Under the pieces are notes generated by a model. That model did no database searches. It saw only the letters and a list, made by a program, of their open reading frames with translations, and was not told the DNA's origin. Positions 8,501 through 15,955 of a stretch of 49,502 bases of DNA are shown here, in pieces; the first letter of the stretch is position 1; every line of letters begins with the position of its first letter. Where the stretch lies: the NCBI GenBank assembly GCA_025965715.1, contig JAOPWJ010000234.1, positions 1 through 49,502 of the forward strand. The letters run 5' to 3'. The translations under genes were made by a program, and so were the position numbers. Source of the stretch: Blastococcus sp. (lineage in GTDB: Bacteria; Actinomycetota; Actinomycetes; Mycobacteriales; Geodermatophilaceae).

Positions 8501-10154
8501 GCGGCTGTCCCGGCGCGGCGCCGTCGTCCGCAGTGCGCGGGTCCTCGAGGCGCTCGGCCGGGTGGACACCGTCTGCTTCGACAAGACGGGAACACTCACC
8601 GAGAACCGCCTGCGCATGGTCCGTCTCGTCCCGCTCGGGGATGACCCGTTGGCCGAGCCCGAGTTGCTGCGTCTGGCGGCCGCGGCCGTGGCCGAAGGCG
8701 ACGACCGGGCCCACGAGACCGACCGCGCCATGGCCGAGGCGGCTGCCGAGCAGGACGTGGCCCCCGACGGGGACCCGGACGCCTGCCTGCCCTTCGCCGC
8801 CGACCGTGGTTTCTCCGCGGCGCTCACCGGCGCGCGCCTGGTGGTGAAGGGCGCTCCGGAGACCGTCCTGCGCCGGTGCGCCACGGCCGACGACGGCGTG
8901 CGTGAGCGGGTCCAGGAACTCGCCGGCGAAGGACTGCGCGTCCTGGCCGTCGCCGACCGGACCGTGGCCGGCCCGGCGGACGACCTGGACGACGCCGCGC
9001 ACGGTCTGACGCTGCGGGGGCTCGTCGGGCTCGCCGACACCCTCCGCGACTCCTCGGTCGCCGCGATCGAGCAGCTGGGCGCCGCCGGCGTCCGAGTGCT
9101 CGTCGCCACCGGCGACCATCCCGAGACCGCCGTAGCCATCGCCGCCCGAGCGGGCATCCCGGACGCCGACCGCGTGGTGACGGGGGCCCAGCTCGCCCGG
9201 GCCTCGGACAGTGAGCGCGCCGAGCTGGTGCGGACGGCGGCGGTGTTCGCACGGCTCTCCCCGGAGCAGAAGGTCACCCTCGTCACCGCATTGCGCCGGT
9301 CGGGGGCAACGCTGGCGATGACGGGTGACGGGGTCAACGACGCCGCGGCCATCCGGCTCGCCGACGTCGGCGTCGCCGTCGCGGGCGCGGAGTCGCCCGC
9401 GGCGAGCGCCGCCGCCGACCTGGTGCTCACCGACCAGGACCTGACCCGGCTGGTCGACGCGATCGCCGAGGGCCGGGCCATGTGGTCGCGCGTTCGGGAC
9501 GCGGTGTCGGTGCTGGTCGGCGGGAACGCCGGCGAGATCGCGTTCACCGTGCTCGGTACGGCGTTCGGCGGCCGGGCGCCGGTGGGGACCCGTCAACTCC
9601 TGTTGGTCAACCTGCTCACCGACATGTTCCCCGCGCTCGCCGTGGCCGTCGCCACCCCCCGGGCCGCGGCCGTCGAGGGCGGCGACGGCCCGTTCGCCGG
9701 GCATCCGCTGGCGGCGGTGCTGCTCGCCGGACCGCAGCGAGGTTTCACCGATGCGGTCCGGCGCATGGTGGTCGTCCGCGGTGCGGCCACCACCGTCGGC
9801 GCGACCGGCGCGTGGGCGACCGGCCGGCTCACCGGCCCCCGCGGCCGGGCCAGCACGATGGGGCTCGCCGCGCTCATCACCACCCAGCTCGGGCAGACGG
9901 CGTGGTTCGGACGACGCAGTCCCCTGGTCCTGGCAACGGCCGCCGGCTCGCTCGCGGTCCTGTTCGGGATCGTGCAGACGCCCGGCGTCAGCAGGTTCTT
10001 CGGCTGCACTCCGCTCGACCCGCTGTCCTGGCTGACCGTGCTCGCCTGGGCCGCGGCCGGAACGGTCACCGCGGAGGTCGGCCCGGGCTTGATCGAGCGG
10101 TTCCGTCCCGCACCCGCACGCCAGGCGGTCAGTCGCGGGGCAGTTCCCGGCTGA
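5550..10154 (+). CDS. CtpH/CtpI-type cation-transporting P-type ATPase
   Basis: A 1534-residue membrane pump, close in size to mycobacterial CtpH (about 1540) and CtpI (about 1630). The C-terminal half is a complete P-type ATPase: TGES at 854-857 (actuator), PEGLP at 968-972 in the fourth membrane helix, the phosphorylated Asp1011 in CFDKTGTLTEN, and TGDGVND at 1258-1264, followed by several membrane helices. PEGLP is the P2-like (calcium/monovalent-type) form rather than the CPC of heavy-metal pumps; the ion is unknown. Residues about 110-190 resemble a degenerate heavy-metal-associated fold. Residues about 330-690 look like a decayed second ATPase core: RVDVVVLDS at 417-424 parallels RVDTVCFDK but lacks the DKTGT motif. 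AGGGG lies before the ATG. A CRP-like site sits just upstream. The end overlaps the convergent monooxygenase by 26 bases. Confidence 0.9.
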   Translation: MALLRPLVAARAAAGVAARLAVTGAALAAAPAVVTAGLLAEPTRAVARLARAAVDTTAVLAGGTLPLAKEAAVTGTRAVGTLLTGSDPIPDGHVRQLGTVVRGMFEPPLSRHTRRVWADRGHAHIEVVAPSAEDAPELRGALRRALQRLDGVEWATVNDVVGRVLVGFDDRRVSVEDVVGVVTAIEKARGGRQVLPPRQDHPADLEPLLAATLAAAIDAAAVGVAFLGKVLPVPAMTRHVTLIVSLLDSQQRVRDELETRIGPVGTDLLLTGTSALLHSLTQSPSVPAINATAALQQALEIRARRQVWRRREPELCRPEPGHETARTLEPPGPRPGPLPPGPIETYRARLGPTTLGGALALLPLTRRPGRSADLIKALTPKAAVLGRESFAAMTDLLMCRRDVLPMDGSAYRRLDRVDVVVLDSAALCTGRAVVLDARADADGWDTGAVWTAASHLLGRRGADQPGDQPAEAKGGRLRLGPARESVDAPGGQVRTLLQGRRRVGAVTVAAELDPHAEALVTAVTDAGHRLVMSRHVGTAEIAGAADAVPSADEGLVETVRRLQGEGHGVLVVSAADSAALMAADVGVAPTLTGRSPAWGADLVTRPGLVDACRLVDATVAARALSRRSVSTAVTGNVLGALLAAVGSARYGQRKATTPGKSATTVSMLDGAWSAVLLSRRPDPPSSVHTPWHAFDPGDVLRRLSELPAEADARRHPLAAPLRRVRALPVVRGPARFLRTVAAELADPLTPILGTGAAATAVLGESTDAVLVGSVTVGNAVISGLQRLRAETALESLLLEQDVTAHRETDGAPQDVPGTALRVGDVIVVQAGDVVAADARLLEVTDLEVDESHLTGESLAVAKSVEATPGADVADRTCMLFDGTTVVAGRGRAAVVAVGSATQAGRAARAAGGAAPPAGVQARLGELTRAVLPLTLAGGGAVTALGVLWGRPLREAVGSGLAVAVAAVPEGLPLVATVAQQAAARRLSRRGAVVRSARVLEALGRVDTVCFDKTGTLTENRLRMVRLVPLGDDPLAEPELLRLAAAAVAEGDDRAHETDRAMAEAAAEQDVAPDGDPDACLPFAADRGFSAALTGARLVVKGAPETVLRRCATADDGVRERVQELAGEGLRVLAVADRTVAGPADDLDDAAHGLTLRGLVGLADTLRDSSVAAIEQLGAAGVRVLVATGDHPETAVAIAARAGIPDADRVVTGAQLARASDSERAELVRTAAVFARLSPEQKVTLVTALRRSGATLAMTGDGVNDAAAIRLADVGVAVAGAESPAASAAADLVLTDQDLTRLVDAIAEGRAMWSRVRDAVSVLVGGNAGEIAFTVLGTAFGGRAPVGTRQLLLVNLLTDMFPALAVAVATPRAAAVEGGDGPFAGHPLAAVLLAGPQRGFTDAVRRMVVVRGAATTVGATGAWATGRLTGPRGRASTMGLAALITTQLGQTAWFGRRSPLVLATAAGSLAVLFGIVQTPGVSRFFGCTPLDPLSWLTVLAWAAAGTVTAEVGPGLIERFRPAPARQAVSRGAVPG

Positions 10155-11262
10155 TGGCCCGCGCGGCTGCCCCGGCGTCGAGCCGGATCTGCAGCAGCAG
10201 GCCCTTCAGCGGATTGGACAGCCCGACGAAGCGGAGACCGGGCGACCCCGGCGCCGTCGCTGCCCCCCGGACCAGGGGCCGGCCCCGGCCGTCGAGCACC
10301 CCCAGGTGGCCGACCACGTCATCGAGGCCCCGGGTGTACCCGGTCGCGGCGAGGACGACGTCCGGCTGGAGGCGCGTTCCGTCGGCCAGGACGACGTCGC
10401 GCCCCTCGAAGCGGTCGAGGGCGGCGACCGGCTGCACCCGCCCCGCCTTCAGCTGCACGACCAGCCCGACGTCGATGGTCGGCGTGACGCCCGTGGCGCG
10501 CGCCTGCGCCACGACCCCGGCCCTCGGTGCCGGCATGCCGTAGGGGGTGAGGTCCCCGATGAACCGGCGCTGCAGCGCCCGGTTGAGCGGGTCGGCCAGC
10601 CACGCGGGTGAGTAGTCGAGGGAGATGCCCAGCAGCGTGACGGGCACCGGTCCGAGCTGCCGGGGGATGACGTTGGGCGGCGTGCGGATCGCCAGGCGCA
10701 CCGCCCTGGCCCCGCCCGCCGCGAGGTCGGCCGCGATCTCCGCTCCCGTGTTGCCCGCCCCGACGACGAGCACGTCCTTGCCGCGGAAGGGCGCCGGATC
10801 GCGGTATGCGGACGCGTGCAGCACCTGGCCGGCGAAGGACTTCCGGCCCGGCCAGCGGGGCAGCACCGGGTCCTGGTTGAACCCCGACGCCAGCACGACC
10901 TGTCGGAAGCGCAGTTCGTCGTCGTCCGTGACGGCCGCCCATCCGCCGCGGACCAGGTCCAGGCGCCGGACCACCGTGCCGAACCGGGGCTCCACGCCGT
11001 GGTGGGCGGCGTAGTCGCCGAGGTAACGGACCAGGTCGTCGCGGGCCACCCACCGGCCGGCGCTGCGGGGGATCGGCAGACCCGGAAGGGCCGACTGCAC
11101 GCGCGGCGTGTGCAGGTGGAGCCGGTCGTAGCGGGCGCGCCAGGAGTCGCCCACGGCCGATCCGCGGTCCACCACGAGCGGCTGCACGCCTCGCCGTCGC
11201 AGGGACGCCGCCACGGCCAGGCCCGCGGGCCCCGCTCCGACCACCAGCACCTGCTCGTCCAT
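10129..11262 (-). CDS. FAD/NADP-dependent flavin monooxygenase-like protein
   Basis: A 377-residue two-dinucleotide-domain flavoprotein. GAGPAG at residues 9-14 is the FAD site, GAGNTG at 168-173 the NADP site, and FAGQVLHASAY at 143-153 resembles the FxGxxxHxxxY signature of flavin monooxygenases and Baeyer-Villiger enzymes. ATGY near the C-terminus is the second FAD contact. Such proteins insert one oxygen atom into a nitrogen, sulfur or carbonyl centre; some relatives are putative potassium-transport-linked (CzcO-like) flavoproteins, so the substrate is open. The ATG at 11262 is chosen because GGAGGCGG lies directly upstream and the FAD motif then sits at the proper distance from the start. 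The 3' end overlaps the ATPase gene on the other strand. Confidence 0.82.
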   Translation of the reverse strand: MDEQVLVVGAGPAGLAVAASLRRRGVQPLVVDRGSAVGDSWRARYDRLHLHTPRVQSALPGLPIPRSAGRWVARDDLVRYLGDYAAHHGVEPRFGTVVRRLDLVRGGWAAVTDDDELRFRQVVLASGFNQDPVLPRWPGRKSFAGQVLHASAYRDPAPFRGKDVLVVGAGNTGAEIAADLAAGGARAVRLAIRTPPNVIPRQLGPVPVTLLGISLDYSPAWLADPLNRALQRRFIGDLTPYGMPAPRAGVVAQARATGVTPTIDVGLVVQLKAGRVQPVAALDRFEGRDVVLADGTRLQPDVVLAATGYTRGLDDVVGHLGVLDGRGRPLVRGAATAPGSPGLRFVGLSNPLKGLLLQIRLDAGAAARAISRELPRD

Positions 11263-11295
11263 TCCGCCTCCTCGGCCGACCACCATGCCGTGGCG

Positions 11296-11316
11296 GGCCC
11301 CTTCGGGAAAGGGGCC
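11296..11316 (-). terminator. Hairpin downstream of the molybdoenzyme gene
   Basis: GGCCCCTT at 11296-11303 pairs perfectly with AAGGGGCC at 11309-11316 around a five-base loop. It lies 175 bases after the stop of the minus-strand molybdoenzyme gene and 34 bases before the monooxygenase start. There is no T-run, which is common for actinobacterial terminators. It could equally be a leader structure of the monooxygenase gene. Confidence 0.4.
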
Positions 11317-11490
11317 GGTGCAGGTCAGGTCAGCGGCACCGGAGTCCTGCGCCCGAGGGTGCCGAGGAGGGCGCCCCGCGACCGGTCGGGGAGCGCCGAC
11401 CCCCGGCACGGCCCGGACAACAGCGACCACGCCGACAGCGCCGATCCGAGGGGCTGTGGGGGAGCGCGCCCGCCGATGGTGGCCGGGCCA

Positions 11491-13131
11491 TCAGCGGGCG
11501 CTCACCTGGACGGAGTGCCAGCCGCTGGCGCCGTCGGGAAAGGGATCGGCCCGGTCGTCGGTCTGGGTCTCGCCGTCCGTGGTCGTGGCCCGGACGGTGA
11601 CCGTGTGCGGGCCCGCCCGGAAGTGGTGGGGCAGCATCCACTGGCGCCAGAGGTCCGCGCCGACCTGAGGGGACAGCTCGGCCTCGACCCAGTTCTCATC
11701 GTCGACCTTGACCTCGACGCGGTCGATGCCACGGGTCTGCGCCCAGGCGACGCCGCCGATCGCCCGGCGGCCGGCGTCGAAGGCCCGCAGGTGCGCTGGG
11801 GTGTCGATCCGGGAGGCCACCTTGATCGGTCCGTCCTCGGCCCACCCGCGCTGCACCCAGTACGCGTCGAAGGCGTCGTAGGTGGTGGCCTCGATGTCGG
11901 CGAGCCACTTGCACGCCGAGACGTAGCCGTAGAGACCAGGGATCAGCATCCGGACCGGGAAGCCGTGCTCCACCGGCAGCGGTTCGCCGTTCATGCCGAA
12001 CGCGAGCATGGCGTCCTCGACCTCGAGCGCCGACCGCGTCGGCGCACCGATGGTCATGCCGTCGACCGACCGGCAGACGAGCTGATCGCTGCCGGACGCC
12101 ACGCCGTTCTCCCGGAGGAGGGCGCCGAGGGGCACACCCAGCCACCGCGCCGTCCCGGCCAGCCGGCCGCCGATCTCGTTCGAGACGCAGGTGAGGGTGA
12201 TGTCGCGCTCGATCAGGTCGCTGCGGCCCATCAGATCGCGCAGCGTGTACGAACGGGGGAAGTCGAACATGCCGGTCATCGACAGCCGGTAGTCCGCCGG
12301 CCGGACCTGCGGCACGGAGATCGCGGTATCCACGCGGTAGAACTCGCGATTGGTCGTGAACAGCGGCGTGATGCCGTCGACTCTTCGGGACAGGTCGGCG
12401 CCGGCCGGGAGCGCGGCGGCGGGCGAGGCCGGCCGCGGGAGGGCCAGCTGGTCGCGGGCGGCCGCGACGTCGAAGCGGCGCTGCAGCAGCCGTCCGCCAC
12501 CTCCCGCCAGCGCGGCGACGCCGACCGCGACGCCACTGGTCAGGAAGAACCGCCGCCGGTCCAGGGCAGCGCCCTTCCGGTCGCCGGCGCCCAGTGCCTC
12601 CCGGAGCCGGTCGATGCCCGCGCCGTCGCCGGCAGGCCCCGGCGTCGAGGGCGGTTGCGGGCGTGCGGGCGCGAGGGCGAGGGGTGCGATCAGCCGAACC
12701 AGGGCGACGACGCCGGCGGCGGCGCCGATCAGCGAGGGCAGCCCGTCGAGCAGCCCACCGGCGGGCCGCGTGGTGGCGGCCACGAACCCGACGAGCCCGA
12801 AGGCGGCGATCCCGGCGGCCCCCACCCGGCGGCTGCGCAGCGAGAGGAGCCCGACCGCCAGGGAGTACAGGGCGATGACGACGAGCGTGCCCACGACGAG
12901 TGCGATCTTGTCGTTGCGGCCGAACGTCGTGATGGCGAAGTGCTTGACCGACTCCGGGGTGAGGGTGATCGCCGCGTCGCCGACGGCGACCAGGGGGGAG
13001 GACTCCGGGCCGACTCCCGCGGCTCCCAGTTCGGCGATGCCGAGCGCGACGGCGGCCGCGAGGAGGCCGGCCATCGCCGCCAGCAGCCGGCGAAGGCCCG
13101 GGCCCAGCCGGGCGTTCTGGGTCGGCTCCAT
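11491..13131 (-). CDS. Membrane-anchored sulfite-oxidase-family molybdoenzyme
   Basis: A 546-residue protein. Four membrane helices lie at about 15-40, 76-98, 103-121 and 131-153. They are followed by DRRRFFLTSG (191-200), a twin-arginine-like motif in front of a fifth hydrophobic stretch (196-212), so the catalytic part should sit outside the membrane. The oxidoreductase domain has Cys315 in ITLTCVSNEIGG, the ligand to the molybdenum of the pterin cofactor, and the C-terminal 110 residues form the immunoglobulin-like dimerisation domain of the sulfite oxidase family. The reaction could be sulfite oxidation or a sulfoxide reduction like MsrP/YedY; no haem partner is adjacent. The ATG is chosen because GGGAGA lies upstream and the first helix follows; the open frame extends further but without support. 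Confidence 0.85.
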   Translation of the reverse strand: MEPTQNARLGPGLRRLLAAMAGLLAAAVALGIAELGAAGVGPESSPLVAVGDAAITLTPESVKHFAITTFGRNDKIALVVGTLVVIALYSLAVGLLSLRSRRVGAAGIAAFGLVGFVAATTRPAGGLLDGLPSLIGAAAGVVALVRLIAPLALAPARPQPPSTPGPAGDGAGIDRLREALGAGDRKGAALDRRRFFLTSGVAVGVAALAGGGGRLLQRRFDVAAARDQLALPRPASPAAALPAGADLSRRVDGITPLFTTNREFYRVDTAISVPQVRPADYRLSMTGMFDFPRSYTLRDLMGRSDLIERDITLTCVSNEIGGRLAGTARWLGVPLGALLRENGVASGSDQLVCRSVDGMTIGAPTRSALEVEDAMLAFGMNGEPLPVEHGFPVRMLIPGLYGYVSACKWLADIEATTYDAFDAYWVQRGWAEDGPIKVASRIDTPAHLRAFDAGRRAIGGVAWAQTRGIDRVEVKVDDENWVEAELSPQVGADLWRQWMLPHHFRAGPHTVTVRATTTDGETQTDDRADPFPDGASGWHSVQVSAR

Positions 13132-13412
13132 CGCCGTCTCCCGTGTCGCGGTCACATCAGAGCTTCTGCGGAGGCATCCGATCCGGTTGCACCCCAGGGA
13201 AAGATATTCGGGCGCCCGGTCGAACGGGTGCCGTTGAGTTCCCGCCGAGGTCGGCCTCGAGGTGCACCGCGAGCGACTGGCCGACGGGGTCGACCGCGAG
13301 GCGGCAACCGGGCCGAGCGTCCGTCGCGCGCCCTGATCTCCTCGCCGCGGCCGGGCACGCTGGGCAGCGCCCTCCGGGACGTCGCGGGCCGGGTCCGCCC
13401 GAGGCGGCACGC

Positions 13413-15044
13413 TCAGCTGAGCTGAGCGGCCACCAGCGGCTCCAGCTTCAACGACGGGTGCCGCTGCTGCAGCATCCGCAGTGCCCATTTGTCGGTGAAC
13501 ACCGCGAGCAGGTCGCCGTTGTCGCGCTGCAGGACCTCCGCCCCACCGGACGCGGACACGAAGGGGACGCCGGCCTCGTCGGTGCGCAGCGCCAAGCTGT
13601 AGGGCAGCCGCTCGAGCCCGATCGGTGCGTTGAACTCGTGCTCCATGCGGTGGCTGGCGACCTCGAACTGCATGGGCCCGACGACGGCCAGCACCGGCGC
13701 CTGGTCACCGCGCCGGTCGGATCGCAGCACCTGGACGACCCCCTCGGAGTCGAGCTGATCGATGCCCTTGCGGAACTGCTTGTGCTTGTCGGTGTCCTTG
13801 CCGCGGGCGACCGCGAAGTGCTCGGGGGCGAAGGTGGTCAGCGGGGGATAGGTGACCGGCTTCTCCGCGTAGAGCGTGTCGCCGACGCCCAGTGCGTTGG
13901 CGTTGACCAGGCCCACGACGTCACCCGGGTAGGCCAGGTCGATGCTCTCCCGCTCGCGGCCGAAGACGTGCTGGGCGTACTTGGTGGTGAACGGCCGCCC
14001 GGTCCGGCCGTGGGTGACCACCATGCCGCGTTCGAAGACGCCGGTGCAGATGCGGATGTAGGCCAGCCGGTCGCGGTGCGCGGCGTCCATGCCGGACTGG
14101 ATCTTGAACACGAATGCACTGAACGGCTCGTCGACCGGGTGGACGCTCCCGTCGACGTCCGGGCGGCCCGACGGCGGGGGAGCGAGGTCGACCAGCGAGT
14201 CCAGCAGTGCGCCGACGCCGAAGTTGGAGACCGCCGAGGCGAAGAGGACCGGCGTGGTGATGCCCGAGAGGAACATGTCCTGGTCGTGCTCGGCGCCCGT
14301 CTCGGCCAGCAGTTCCGACTCCTCGACCGCCTGCTCCCAGTTCGTGCCCTCCTGCGCGGCAGCGGCGGCTGCCGGCAGCAGCTCCTCGGGGGCGATCGTG
14401 GCGCCGCCGGCCGTCCGGGTGAAGCGCCGGAAGTTGCCGTCCCGGCGGTCGAGCACGCCGCGGAAGTCGCCGGCGATGCCCACCGGCCAGGTCAGGGGTG
14501 TGGGGGTGAGGCCGGTCCGCTCGCTGATCTCGTCCATGAGCTCGAGGGCGTCCTTGCCGGGGCGGTCCCACTTGTTCACGACGGTGACGATCGGGATGCC
14601 ACGGTGCCGGCAGACCGCGAACAGCTTCATCGTCTGGGCCTCGAGGCCCTTGGCGGCGTCGATGAGCATGACCGCGGCGTCGACCGCGGTGAGGACCCGG
14701 TAGGTGTCCTCGGAGAAGTCGGCGTGGCCGGGGGTGTCGAGCAGGTTGATGACCGCGTCGCGGTAGGAGAACTGCAGCGCCGCCGAGGTGATCGAGATGC
14801 CGCGGTCGCGCTCCATCTCCATCCAGTCCGACACCGTGCCGCGTCGTCCGGCCTTGCCGTGGACGGCGCCTGCCTGCCCGATCACGCGGGCGTGCAGGGC
14901 CAGCGCCTCGGTGAGGGTGGACTTGCCGGCGTCGGGGTGGCTGATGACGGCGAAGGTCCGCCGACGCGCAGCCTCGGCTGCCGCCACCGCTTCGGGGGCG
15001 CTGTGTCCCGCCGTGCTCGGCGCGGCCTCGGTGGTGGCCCTCAC
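13413..15044 (-). CDS. prfC: Peptide chain release factor 3
   Basis: A 543-residue translational GTPase that recycles release factors 1 and 2 from the ribosome after peptide release. The G1 loop SHPDAGKST is at 35-43, the G3 motif DTPGHADF and the G4 motif NKWDRP follow in order, and the switch I region WMEMERDRGISITS is the form expected of RF3. The C-terminal RF3-specific domain is complete. I choose the GTG at 15044 because AAGGAG lies nine bases before it; an in-frame ATG at 15086 has no ribosome site and would only add a non-conserved tail. Length agrees with bacterial RF3 (about 525-545). It is a single gene, unlinked to its neighbours. Confidence 0.93.
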   Translation of the reverse strand: MRATTEAAPSTAGHSAPEAVAAAEAARRRTFAVISHPDAGKSTLTEALALHARVIGQAGAVHGKAGRRGTVSDWMEMERDRGISITSAALQFSYRDAVINLLDTPGHADFSEDTYRVLTAVDAAVMLIDAAKGLEAQTMKLFAVCRHRGIPIVTVVNKWDRPGKDALELMDEISERTGLTPTPLTWPVGIAGDFRGVLDRRDGNFRRFTRTAGGATIAPEELLPAAAAAAQEGTNWEQAVEESELLAETGAEHDQDMFLSGITTPVLFASAVSNFGVGALLDSLVDLAPPPSGRPDVDGSVHPVDEPFSAFVFKIQSGMDAAHRDRLAYIRICTGVFERGMVVTHGRTGRPFTTKYAQHVFGRERESIDLAYPGDVVGLVNANALGVGDTLYAEKPVTYPPLTTFAPEHFAVARGKDTDKHKQFRKGIDQLDSEGVVQVLRSDRRGDQAPVLAVVGPMQFEVASHRMEHEFNAPIGLERLPYSLALRTDEAGVPFVSASGGAEVLQRDNGDLLAVFTDKWALRMLQQRHPSLKLEPLVAAQLS

Positions 15045-15449
15045 GTCCTGGTCTCCTTGCTCGGGCGCAGGGGTGGTCCTGCTCATGCGGTGCAGTTCGG
15101 GCGGCGTCGGATCCGCGCGGCCCTGCGGCGTCGGCGTGCCGGCCACGTCAGGCGGCACCCCTGTATCGACGACTGGAACCGCTGCCGGGCGCCTGGTGTT
15201 CCGTCGTCGTCGGGGGGAGTATCGCTCAGTCACTGGGCCGCCGGTGCATCCGCCTCGCCTTCCGCGGTCTCGTCCGGGCGCGGCAGCAGCAGCCGGGAGG
15301 CACCCAGGGCACCAGGCTCAGGGGCACCGTCTCTGGGCATTCGGCCGCCGGAGGGTCTGCGGCTCACGGCAAAGCTGCGGCCCACCTGCCCCACCTTCCC
15401 TCCCCGTCCGGTGGGCCCGGTGGTGGGCCGTGCGCGAGAGGATGCCGCA
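15045..15449. promoter_or_regulatory. Divergent region between prfC and the flavodoxin-like gene
   Basis: This 405-base gap carries the promoters of both genes. Upstream of the flavodoxin-like gene there are three copies of an eight-base word: GGCCCACC at 15379-15386, and GGTGGGCC at 15410-15417 and 15422-15429, so one inverted and one direct pair (12-base period). On the minus strand, 15230-15340 can encode a 36-residue peptide ending in LPRPDETAEGEADAPAAQ with codon-like composition, but there is no ribosome site; I regard it as a possible small gene or fossil only. Confidence 0.35.
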
Positions 15450-15890
15450 ATGCCGCGACTGCTCGTCGTCCACCACACCCCCTCGCCGGCCATGCAGTCG
15501 CTGCTCGACGCGGTACGGGAGGGTGCCGGCCTGGTCGAGGGCGTGGAGCTGGTGACGCGCCCGGCGCTGTCGGCCGGTGCGGCGGACCTGCTGGCGGCCG
15601 ACGGCGTGCTGCTCGGCACGCCGGCCAACATCGGCTACATGTCCGGAGCGCTCAAACACTTCTTCGACACCGTGTACTACCCGTGCCTGCACGCCACCGT
15701 CGGCCTGCCGTACGGCCTCTACGTGCACGGCAACGACGACACCGCCGGCGCGCTGGCCGCGATCGAGCCGATCACCTCGGCGCTCCGGTGGAAGCGGGTG
15801 ACCGCGCCGCTGTCCCTGACCGGCGCGCCGGGCGTGGCCGACCGGGAGGCATGCCGCGAGCTTGCGGCCACCGTGGCGGTCAACCTGTAA
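15450..15890 (+). CDS. Flavodoxin/NADPH-dependent FMN reductase-like protein
   Basis: A 146-residue single-domain protein with a flavodoxin-like alpha/beta fold. The first strand reads LLVVHHTPSPAM, where the phosphate loop of FMN would bind, and LLGTPANIGYMSGALKHFFD at 54-73 is the second FMN-contact region seen in NAD(P)H-dependent FMN reductases and WrbA-like flavodoxins. It is likely a cytoplasmic FMN protein that carries electrons or reduces a quinone; the partner is unknown. The ATG has GAGAGG upstream; another ATG eight bases earlier is out of frame. It is a lone gene, facing the DctA-type gene tail to tail with a 65-base gap. Confidence 0.8.
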   Translation: MPRLLVVHHTPSPAMQSLLDAVREGAGLVEGVELVTRPALSAGAADLLAADGVLLGTPANIGYMSGALKHFFDTVYYPCLHATVGLPYGLYVHGNDDTAGALAAIEPITSALRWKRVTAPLSLTGAPGVADREACRELAATVAVNL

Positions 15891-15955
15891 CCGCCTCGGG
15901 CCCGTCGCCGGGCAACGATCGGCCGCCATGCCTCCGGCAGTCGTCGTGCCGTACG

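Noticed and set aside
5535-9704. A 1389-codon open frame on the minus strand opposite the P-type ATPase gene
   Set aside because: It is low-complexity Gly/Arg/Val/His-rich text with no domain, mirrors the codon bias of the real gene, and has no ribosome site.
13132-13412. Possible N-terminal extension of the molybdoenzyme gene into the gap after prfC
   Set aside because: The extra 119 codons are low-complexity; the ATG at 13131 has a ribosome site and is directly followed by the first membrane helix.
10816-13425. An 869-codon plus-strand open frame opposite the monooxygenase and molybdoenzyme genes
   Set aside because: It crosses two well-supported minus-strand genes and their intergenic gap, and shows only composition-driven sequence without motifs.
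15230-15340. A 36-codon minus-strand frame (ending in DAPAAQ) in the prfC/flavodoxin gap
   Set aside because: Codon-like composition but no ribosome site and no known match; mentioned in the gap entry but not called as a gene.
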